Below, in pieces: positions 51,512-61,465 of a stretch of DNA of 64,000 bases. The position numbers and the translations under genes were made by a program. How positions within the stretch are numbered: position 1 is the stretch's first letter; every line of letters begins with the position of its first letter. Source of the DNA: Symbiodinium natans (Eukaryota > Sar > Dinophyceae > Suessiales > Symbiodiniaceae); contig CAJNDS010000182.1 of assembly GCA_905221605.1 (NCBI GenBank), positions 60,001 through 124,000 of the forward strand, read 5' to 3'. A model generated the notes under the pieces. It searched no databases, was not told the origin of the DNA, and saw only the letters and a program-made list of their open reading frames with translations.

Positions 51512-52424
51512 TGAACCAAATGAGATGATGCCAACAAGGGGTGTGGGCGCAGCCCCAGATGCACCAGAGACACTAGGTCACTAGGAATGGTGAAACACGA
51601 ATGGTATGGAAGGTGAACGATATGAGGTCCCCCAAAATTGCCCGACGGAGCCAATGACGGAACGAAACGCAGGCACGCTTTCCCCAAACGACATCCTTTG
51701 TTCGCGCCTCGGACAGCTACTGCTGGACGGACCAAAGCGGAGGTCGTCATGCAAGGGAGACACCGGCTGCCCAGTGCACGAAAATTGGACAACGGGACAG
51801 AGATAACGGATTCGAACAGGGAAGGAGCAAGGAATGAAACAATGACTTTAAAATCATCACGGGGCCAACAGAAATGCACGTCACAAGCCCCACCAGAAGA
51901 CGAACTAGAACATTAGTGCAGCAGCTCCCGGAGCACGAAGCAGCAACCGAACCGTACAGGGGCCAGAACAGCTCAGACATGACATGCACAACACCTGCGA
52001 GCACAAGACTGCATTCATCAGCTGCACATGCACAAACGTCTTGCGAACCTTGTTTCAGCCCTTGTTTGTGCCGAGTGGCCATGAGCCTGATGAAGCCCAG
52101 AGGGCACATTGTCATCCTAGTGCAATGATCGCGATGGACGAAACATAGCGTGTTGCCGAGTCTCAGATTATCTGCTATCACGGGCTCCGGCACCTGGTCC
52201 TGCGATCTGGCAACCAGAACAATAAACACTTCAAGAATTGATAGTCCGTGCACTTGGAAAAGGCTGCTGACAAGGAACACGGAAGCAGAGAGGATGATTA
52301 CCTTTACAGAAGGGCCGCATGTATGCATCAACCTGACACAAGTGAAGCAAATGAGATGATGCCAACAAGGGGTGTGGGTGCAGCCCCAGATGCGCCAGAC
52401 ACCCCCCCTGGTCACCTGACACAT
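51512..52424. repeat. Direct repeat pair of about 86 bp
   Basis: Copies at 51512-51597 and 52340-52424 share AATGAGATGATGCCAACAAG, GGGTGTGGGCGCAGCCCC and AGATGC-CCAGA. Both are preceded by GTATGCATCAA-like or GCATGCATCAA-like words. Minus-strand frames of 225-243 codons cross the region but are Cys/Leu-rich, have no domain, and look like chance frames. Confidence 0.7.
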
Positions 52425-54660
52425 TCGCTCACACAAAAAACAGAGTGACAAGAGGAGAATCACTGTGTGTGTGTGCAACTAGTATGTTTCCACTAGTGAT
52501 TGCGGTCCATGTACTTTCTCATTCTGGAAGCACGGGCGTCAGACCCAGGGCACCTACCTGACGCAACGAAGCTATGGTGCATAGGGGGCGATCAGCCACT
52601 TGTACTTGCGATCTATGTTTGTGGCCTCCTTATCGTGCGAGTTGTGCAACAGATTCGTCGTCAACCCCACATACAAAATGCTTGCAGCCTCGGCCTTCTG
52701 CGAAAGTGACCTTGAGCATTCGAGAACTTCTCCTACCTGTGTCTGCATCTTGGCTTTGCCTCGCCCCACTGTCCCCACCTTGGCGAAGTCGAGATCGGCC
52801 CCCATTCGTGCCGGTGTCGCGGCTACTGTTAGTACGGGTTGGCAGTGGACTCATCGCCTACCGGCATTGTGTAATGTCGATCAGTCTGAAAATGTGTGTG
52901 TATATATATACACATATATTTATCTGTGTGTGTTTTTTGTGTTTGTGTTTGTGTTTGCGCTCGAAAGCGCGCTTGCGTCTGCGAATGTGCACGCGCGCGC
53001 GTTCATGTCTTGTTCTTTGGAAGGATGCCGATCCGAGCTACTCAGAGGACTTTGCCGACGGGACGGGCACAGGCAGGGACTGTTGTGGCCGAGTTTGGGG
53101 GCTTTCGTCGGGATTTGGGCTACCCGAAGTCTTATCGGCGAAAATGAGGAGAGCAACTGGTATTTGCAATGAATGTCTTCCGAAGTATATGGCTTCAGGG
53201 CTGTTCACGCCTGTCGTCGTTTAGCAAGGAAGCCATCTCGTTCGTGTTGTTTCTCCCACGTGGGCAGTGGTTTTGTTTGAACTGATTTGCGCCCGAACTA
53301 TCTAATCAAGCGACTGGAGGTGTGTTTGCGCTTGCTGCTGTGTCTGAAGCCTTTTATGTCCGGGTACTTGGAACGATACGGAAGGTTGTTCTTCCATCCT
53401 CGCCCGGTGCCCTAAGCGTTGATTGGAGCGTCTTGGTTGCTGGATTTGGTTACATCGACGAAGAGGGGCCAGCGTGTCTCTTTGACCTCCTTGCTTGCTG
53501 AGCTCTTGATTCTTGTGCATGCTTGAACTTGTTGCTTGAGGCTTGGCGTTGCATCTTGTTTCAACAACGGCTTCCTTCTATCGTAATGATGCCGAAGAAA
53601 GCGTACACGTCCGAAACGTTGAAGCCCGCGTGATTTACGTGCGGCGCCGCATGGCGGCGCTCCTGCGCTGTCCGAGGTGCTGGTACCTCATGTCGCAGTG
53701 TCGCTTTGGTCTGTTGGTCGTAGTTATATATAAAGCCGACGATGCGTGTGTTCTTGCTTGTTTAGGAAGGCTGATGTCCTGCTCGCTTGCCTTCGTGCAT
53801 CTTGCTACAGTTGCATTTTCCGCTTGAACTGATTTCACCTCGGACCTTGCTGACTTTGGTTTGACCACATGTGCCTTTGGTGGGCCAGCTCGGTACAAGC
53901 TGGGTGCTTTATTGGTTCAAATGTCGTGGTGTTCACTGCCCCATGTGAGTTAGTTTTCGGACGATTGGTTTACTTGAAGTTGTTGCCCCACTGAAGCGTT
54001 TCGCTGGGGATCTCTGCTCGAAGTGCTGTCTGCTTAAACACAGCGTTGTTTCCGACTGGACTCCGTATGCGCAGGAAGAGGAACGCATAAACAGCAAAGA
54101 TTTCCAAGCATGAAGCCGACCAAGCCGACCAGGCCGGATTAAGATAGCCCCAAAGCTCAGATTGGGAGTGCCGACCCCAGGAACCCTGGACCGGAGCGAG
54201 CCCAGGCGGGGTTGCCGGGGTTTGAAAGGTTATTTGGGCACCATGTTTTAAGAGAACCTTTTCCATTGTTCTTTTTATGCACATCTTGCGTTAAGAGGCA
54301 CCTACGTTAACTAACGCCGCTACACCCGCAGCCACGGCTCCACTGCCGCGGCAGCGCTTGACTCCACCTTGGCAGCAGTGGCCCTTGGGGACATGGATCG
54401 AAACGCTTCAAGGCCACACAAGCAGCCCGATTGGAAGTTAAGAAGCGCGCCCCAATTTCGTGCCTAGTCTCCCAACTCTCCTTGTCCTGCTTCAGACTGC
54501 GTTGCACTCCTATAGCTTTCATTCTCTAGCTTCACCTTCGTTGAGCAGTATCATCGCGGCTCAGCCAGCTGTCTCCCAACTCCAGGCCCATGTAGCAAAG
54601 GATGGAACAGCATTCGAGCTTGTCTCTTCACTGGCAGTACATTCCCATTGCCACAACAGA
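52425..54660. other. No recognisable gene
   Basis: A perfect palindrome TGTGTATATATATACACA lies at about 52897-52914, next to a TG-rich tract to about 52960. The words GCTACTCAGAGGACTTTGCC (about 53036) recur in diverged form at 56742, indicating another dispersed repeat. No domain was recognised. Confidence 0.5.
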
Positions 54661-54662
54661 AC

Positions 54663-54726
<64 letters not shown>
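54661..54726. repeat. (ATC)n microsatellite, 22 units
   Basis: About 66 bases of pure ATC. It lies inside a frame of 244 codons (54460-55194) as poly-Ile. The rest of that frame (for example VVEIPDLGQLYLPCDPVGL) has no domain I can name, so I do not call a gene. Confidence 0.92.
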
Positions 54727-54728
<2 letters not shown>

Positions 54729-57700
54729 CGGGTTGGTTGCAGACTTTCGTCTTCATGCTCGGATCTGCTGGCTTCACAAACGCGGGATTCTGGAGCCAGT
54801 TGTCCATGGAGTTCCAATGCCTGTTAAGGTCCTAAAGGCTAGCTATATGGCTGTTGTGGAAATACCCGATTTGGGGCAACTTTATTTACCCTGCGACCCA
54901 GTGGGACTTATCTCCTCTCAAACAGGCCAGCACATGCAGCACAGGTGCAAGCTTGCGATGTTTTCCGGTACTCTGGAAGATGAGGAGTCAGCAATTGCAT
55001 TACATGCAGGGATGGCAAGAGGAAACCTACTTGGTCATCTGCACCTCGATGCCGGGAGTGCGGTCGGAGCCGCTTCAGTTTGTTTGCCTCTTTTTCTTGC
55101 TTCGTTGCCGAGGACTTGTTTGATGGCAGGAGGTGCAAGGCATGGGGATGGTGGCGCGGCGGCTGCTACCTCCTTTTTTGTGCTCCGCTGTTGAGTACCC
55201 CTGCAGTGTTCCTCCGCTTTCTGCCTACAGTTTCAACAGATCAGAAGGCCCAGCACATTCTCAATGCAGGATCGCACGCAGTGAAAAGTTGGAACAATGT
55301 ACCTGGAGAGACAACAATTCCCAGGCCACATTTACTTTAGCCCTGCTGGCCACGCTCTGCCCTCCAGACGCCGCGTTGGCACTGGAGCACAGAAAGTGGG
55401 CAGCGCCCCCTTGACGCCTTGCGTGTAGAGCAGTTGCCCAGCAGTGTCTGCAGTCTGGCTTCGTCGGGTATACCGGTATACCTTGCCCTGCTCAGTACTG
55501 TGGCCTACGCCCCGCCCCAGAGCAGCGCGTGCAATGAAACAATGGACTACCCTGCACTGGCATATCAACATCTAAACGTGCTGTGTTTAGGCTTTGACAT
55601 AAGCAGATAGGAAGCTGGTCAATTTTGCTTAGCTAACAGAATGCTGTAGAATGCCTCATATGTGTTCGAGCCCTGCCGCTCCAGCTTCCTATCTTGCTCA
55701 AGAGCTGTTTGACCGCCAGGCTGCCCTGTGGGCTGCGTGAGGAAAAACACATAACACCCATCACTTGCGGAAAATACAACAGTGGGTTGATGTGGGTTGG
55801 TTGCCTTGCGCTTGTGTTAATCGAAGCATGCCGAGTCAAGGAGTTGGCTTAAATAGATGGGAAGCTGGACCACTCTAAGCTTCTAAGCCTTGAGCATGAA
55901 GCGAGCCCAAAGAGATGACCGGCAAGACGCCTCACAGGCAGAGTGTCGCTGCCTCGCCCCTCGCTTCTCCCCGCAGCCGGACCTCGGAGAAGGCCCTCGT
56001 TGGTTGAAGTCGTTGGTTGAAGGAAGTTGACTGTCGAAATACAGGTCACACTTCGGGCTTGTCGAGCCTAATCCTGAGGGTCTTTTCGGCTTGACCTTCG
56101 GTCTCGTAGCTCAGGCTGCAGGAATGTCGAAAAACATGTCAGCGTGTCGACTCTCTTCTTAAGCTTCAGTATGGGAGCGCTACTCGTTGAGTTTTGGGTT
56201 GGTCTCACCTTTCAGGCTTTGGAATGGATTGCTGCAAGAGGGTGTTTTTGTTGGGAAAACATGTGTCATGGCCCCCTCGAAGGAAACTTGCATGTTCGGA
56301 AATGGGCAGGGGATCATGCAGGGGATCATGTGGAAAGGTTGTGCGCTGTGCGTGTTGTGCCTTAATTACGCCCGATGCACATAAGCCGTACCCTCGTTTA
56401 ACCAGGAGCTGCACCCAGAGACCCTTAGCTTCTTAAACCCTGTGAGCCGTTTTCGGCACTAAAAGCCTCAGATTGCACCTTTTGTGGTCATTGCAAATGG
56501 TTTTGGGCTCTGCATTAACATCTCCAGTTCTAAAGACTTAAAGACTCGCGACAGCGTGTGCAAAGCTTGTGGAGGCTGGCCAGGCTGTGCTGTCCGACAG
56601 GGTTTCACACAAACAATTAAGCAACAGAAGTTTTGGATGGTGGGCTGGAGACATGTCACATGTCCATTCGGATTTGCTACGGAACGTCAACGAAACGAGG
56701 CATCGCAGGCTTCAAGCACGTATCTGCCACTGAGGACGCCAGCTACTCAGAAGACTTTGCGGAGGCCACGCTCGAGGCCACCTTGGAGGCCATTTTGGGG
56801 TCTCCAAGATTGGCATGTTGGGGCTTAGAGGGAGGTAAGGGCATGTCACGGTCTGTCATGGTACCTTACGGTACGTCACAGGGTGAGAATACGAGAGAGA
56901 AACAAGCCTTGTGAGCCAGCCAGAGCGTCCGTGGGCGTAACCCGAGCAGCCTTTACAGAGTAATCTTCCAACTCAGAACCCAACCTACTTTTTGGCTTCA
57001 TGTCCAGAGTCCAGGGATATCATTCGATCCCAGCGATTTTTTAAAGCGCAGAATCAGAGGAGTTGCAGCATGCAGGCATGAACTGCATCAGCTGCGCGAG
57101 TACTTGACGAAACGTTTGCAACTGTACAAACGACATCGTCAGGTTGGGGTAACAAAATTAATGTGCTGAGGCATGCTCGTGCAACATCAGAAAGGAGGCC
57201 ATCCGACAGGCGCATAAAGCTCCGACAAACTCAGCCCTTTTTTCCCAGACTCTGACGAAGTGATGGTTGTGAACGAAGAACAGATGTAAATTCGTAAATT
57301 CGGGCATCAAAGTCACCAGACTATACAGACTGCTTGTATGCACCTCGAACAGAGGCTGAGGTAAACAAACACTTATGCATGAAATGCCTGCGTGGTCTGA
57401 GGCGGTTGTTTGCCAATCGCATGACCTTTGAGCTGTACACATTCCCCAAATCATGAGTTTATCAGACATGATGCCAAGAATGATGTGCCGTTCATCCCTG
57501 ATGATACTCAGTGTAATCGTTGAGACCAAAACCTGGTGCCATTCTCCGATTGCTTGTTCACGTCTGTAGGTTCGTGACTTTGCATGGCCCTGCCCCAAAC
57601 TTGCCTATGAGAGCCCTCTCCAAAACACGCAAGAGCAGAGCAAAAATGAAGTGCCTCCGAGGAAGCTTTGCCATCGGCAGAGGTCCAGCCGCAATCCCAG

Positions 57701-59338
57701 CTTCTGGCTTTGCTTGCAGGACCTTTCTTCGCCAGTTCTTGAGGAAAAAAGAGCCGGTTTAGGCGTCAGGCTTTTTGGGCTCTGACTTGGCTGTGCTTTG
57801 GGGGGCCTCTCGCTCGGCGTAAATGCGCAGTCTTGCCGCCTCCTAGGGGTTATTCAGAAGACATCACGACGAAAGACCGGAAGAGGTTGCACTGAATGTC
57901 CCAAAATCATGTGGTCCTTCAAAGCTTTGCCATGCCGAGTACTCGATGGCATCTCCGATCCTGGCAGGAATCCCGAAAGTAGCACAGCACATCCCAAAAC
58001 CCCAAACCTCCAAATGCAAAAATAAAGCCATAAACCCTGGTGCAATGGTGCAATTGCTTCTGCAGGCACCCGGCTTTGAACAGGACTGAAAGGGTAGGGG
58101 GGAAAGCGGACGGAGAGGGGGGAACGTTTTGGGGCCTCAGGACTGAAGGTTTCCAGGGCTTTACCAGGGCTTTTGACGGGCCTTGACTTTTAGGTTTAAG
58201 AGGGTTTGGGGGGATCATCGTGGGTCTGTTTAGCGCATTTGAAAGACCTTAAACCTCCACTCTAAACCGCCTTTCCGTCCCAGCAGGCGGCAGGAGATCG
58301 CTTTACGCCAGCAGGTCTCGCCATTCCTCCCTTTTTTCCTGCCTTTGTCCAGCATCTGCGTTTAGGATTTGCGACTCTTGCTTGGAATGGTTTGAGTGGG
58401 TTGATGTCTTGTGGTTTTGGGCATTGTTGCAGCATCATAGAGCCATACAAAGGGAGCACTAGGCCGTGACATTTGAACCTTTGGCTTCTAGCAGCTTTCA
58501 TGATGCCACCATCCGAAAAGTTTTTTGACACCCTTAGTGGGCTTGGATGCACAGGGTTGAGAAACCTGATTGCCATCTGCGTTGCGAAATTGACGGGTGT
58601 TGCCATTTAGGGTTGGTTGTTTTGGGGCTAGCTAGACGTCAACCCTGAAACCATTATATGCTGAAGAGCACAATCATTTTACTCGTAGCTCCCCTTGACG
58701 CCCTGAGTTGTACATCTGCCGGAACCTCTCGGAGAACTTGGGCCGAAGCTAGCTTGAATGCACCTGGCCGCTACTAGCTGCTAGCCCTAGGACCCTAGGA
58801 TCTTGTGAAACCTTTCCGGATTCCCAAGCCCTCAGCGTGGCGCCAGGCCGATGCAAAGAGGACAGTGATCGTGCCTGCGGTGGCCAGCGCCATGCTTTGG
58901 CCGTTTCGGAGAGGGGTTCGCTTGGGCTTCTAACATGTAGGCCTAAAGGGCTTGTATTGCAGGCTTCAAGGCACTGGAATTCCGGTTTGGGAGTCGGGGG
59001 TTGAGTTTTTTTCCGACTAGGGATGGTGCTCACCTCATTCCGCCTGTGGCTCCGCCAGGTTTCCGACGAAGATGACATTGAAGAAGAGGAGGGGCCATGT
59101 GCACACCCATCCTAAGCAGAAGATTGAAGCCCGTAAATGCACATCCGTACAACCCCAATTAACAAACCAACTGAGCATGCCGTATTTGTGTCATGGTCAC
59201 ATGGTGCACATGCCCATCAGAGTGGTTGACGAGGGCGAGTGGAAAGTAGTGGAAAGACGGCTCTGCAGCTGTCAGCACCTCTAGTACTGCGAGTAGCAGT
59301 ATGGCAACATTGGCACCCATGCTTCAATGTCGTGTCAG
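54727..59338. other. No recognisable gene
   Basis: Many short frames on both strands, none with a domain. A small acidic block VSDEDDIEEEEG (about 59057-59092), preceded by CGCCAG, could be an exon fragment. Repeated GTCACGGTCTGTCATGGTAC-like words lie near 56850. Confidence 0.45.
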
Positions 59339-59410
59339 GATATTCCGGAAGGTGGAGACTTCAGTGAAGACGACCTCGAGGCTGCGAAAGGGGAGGAGGC
59401 TTCCTCTTAA
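59339..59410 (+). CDS. Possible terminal exon of an unidentified gene
   Basis: After TGTCAG the frame reads DIPEGGDFSEDDLEAAKGEE and ends ASS-TAA. The acidic composition, the AG-G acceptor context (common in dinoflagellates) and the clean stop are suggestive only. Possible upstream exons were not identified, apart from the acidic block near 59057. I cannot name a product. Confidence 0.28.
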   Translation, partial: DIPEGGDFSEDDLEAAKGEEASS

Positions 59411-60179
59411 GGCTTAGGGGTCGACGTCTTGGACTACCAGTTGGAACCTCCTTGCCCATCTTTCCACATCCTTCCCCCCAAACCTCTTGATTCCAAGGAG
59501 CTTCAGATCTTCAGCTTATTAAGCCCAATTCCTACAAATCTGGATTTGGCCCAGTACTTGCGTAGGACACGCCCAACAGAAGTTGGGCTTTGCGGCCTCG
59601 TTAGCATGCAGGCTGAGTGCTTGACGACGCTGACGTGTGGGTTTGCGATGGCTAGGTCTGTGTTTGAACCGCCGTGCGGCTGGAACCTTGAACGTGCCAA
59701 AACAGAGCAACCGCAAAACCCTCAAACTAAGTAAAACTGGCTCCGTACAACCCTGGGAACTGCCGCCGTCCTTCTCAGGCCTCCGGCTCAATGTACGATC
59801 CCGAGGCCTCTGCCTTCCTCTTGGGGTTTCAGCCTCGGGGCCTCGGGGTGTTGGGTGTAAGAGGGGCTGCGCGACCGCCCCGGAGCTTGCCGCGTGTGGC
59901 GAGGCAATCAAGTGTTGCTTAGTGAGGGGAGGGTGTAGGGAAAGCACAAGTCAGGAAGCAGGGCGTGACGGGGGGGTAAGGGACGGGTACACTTTGGACA
60001 GGAAAAGCTAGGTCAGCAGCTGGGTACTCGCATCGAAGAGAGCGGGGCAGCACGATCTCTAGGTGATGAGTGAGGTAGGGGGGTGGTTGAGGGCGAGACA
60101 GGGAAGAGGGGGGCAGAAGTCACGAAGACACGCACACACAAGGAGGGGGAGAAAATGCCGGTCCTGCTTGCTTTATGCT

Positions 60180-60251
60180 ACGCAGTTCTGGGAATTGAAC
60201 CCAGGACCTCTCGCACCCGAAGCGAGGATCATGCCACTAGACCAAACAGCC
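60180..60251 (-). tRNA. tRNA-Pro(CGG)-like sequence, possibly a pseudogene
   Basis: Read on the minus strand from 60251: D-arm GGTCTAGTGGCATGATC, anticodon arm CTCGC-TTCGGGT-GCGAG with anticodon CGG (Pro), and T-arm CTGGG-TTCAATT-CCCAG. D, anticodon and T arms are all good, and the internal promoter boxes look normal. The acceptor stem GGCTGTT/AACTGCG pairs at only five of seven positions, with mismatches at 1-72 and 4-69. A 41-bp imperfect duplication starting at the tRNA 5' end (60248-60330) lies just upstream in tRNA direction. It may be a tRNA-derived SINE head. Confidence 0.72.
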
Positions 60252-60660
60252 AGTGGCATTGCTGGTTCACCAAGACAAACACAAGACAACAGCCAGTGGC
60301 ACTGCTGACTCAGAAAGACAAACACAAAGCATGGCTGCTTGTCTTAAAAACTTTTGCGAAAAGCACAAAGTGTTGCACAGCTCTCACACACACACAAAAC
60401 ATGCTTTGCAGGACTTACAGCCTATGAGGTCTTCAATTTGAGAACACTGCAGCTTCTAGATTCTAGAGTTTAGGGATGTCAGGGCGTGGCGATGCATGGT
60501 TCAGACGTTCTTAGAGGTTCAGGGCTCGGACAGCCTGGATGTCGCGATGGCGTGATATGGCATGAGGTATGTTTTATTTCATACTGCATAATTCGAATGT
60601 GTTCTAATGCGTGTTCAAGCGGGGTAGGGTTTGCGGGACCCACTGCACCTCCTTAAAACG

Positions 60661-60992
60661 GCGCATGGGGCGTCCTCGAAATTCTGGGCGGAAACGACAA
60701 CCCTCTCGGTGTTCCCCAGGCGTCGTTGCGTTGGTGACGCTGGAATTCTCTGGGCAACCCTCTCGGTGAGAAAAAGGAGAGAGATACAAAAGAGCGACGA
60801 ACAAAAAACCACTCGGCCAAAGTGCCATCTGATACAAAAATCTGATGACCTTCCGCTTTGAAGACGACGCAGAACGATCGCTGTGGGTACCTCTGAGCAC
60901 AAGGCGGCCACAACTTTCGATCCAAGTGTCCCGCGACGCTGGCGCGTGGGGCGTCCTCGACATTCTGGGCGCAAACCGACAACCGTGTCGTG
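60661..60992. repeat. Direct repeat pair of about 50 bp
   Basis: Copies at 60661-60711 and 60942-60992 share GCGCATGGGGCGTCCTCGA and ATTCTGGGCG, then AAACGACAACC. CCCTCTCGGTG also recurs at 60701 and 60757. Overlapping minus-strand frames (up to 203 codons) are repeat-derived, showing similar peptides twice, and are not called as genes. Confidence 0.75.
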
Positions 60993-61465
60993 CGGCTGGC
61001 CAGGGGTGTCGTCGACGTTAGCTGTTTCCGTGTCTGACAAGCCCAGATGTTTGCAGATGTGCGTGGGTTGCGGCCGTGCTGTGGGAGATGATGTTTGGGA
61101 TGATGGAAGGAATGACGAATCGCGTCTTCGTATCGTCTTCCAAGCGTTTCATCTTGCTGAAACTTGAAGGTCTCGCGAGTTCTTAATCGCGGCTCAAGTA
61201 TGCTACCAGTATCGGGACAACCGTTCTCTAGCATGGAAATCTCAGATGACTCAGATTCAGGCATGCCTCCCTCCCTTGGACATTCCTTTTAGGTTCCGCG
61301 AATTGAGACTTAAATGCTTGGACGGCCCTTGCTGGGGCTTGTTCACTGCTTCAATTAGCAAGTCATTGCAAGGCAACCGGGCCTCGAACCAACTCGGCTA
61401 TGACATATCATGACTTTTAAAGCTAGAAAAGGCCTGGACTCCTGAACTTCGGTTCCTTCTGGCAG

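Noticed and set aside
51202-52478. Minus-strand frames of 225 and 243 codons
   Set aside because: They are Cys/Leu/Val-rich without domain, cross a direct repeat, and overlap each other in different frames.
54460-55194. Plus-strand frame of 244 codons
   Set aside because: Its length comes partly from an ATC microsatellite (poly-Ile); no domain or exon signal supports it.
60604-61264. Overlapping minus-strand frames of 119-203 codons
   Set aside because: They derive from a 50-bp direct repeat that gives similar peptides twice in different frames; no domain.
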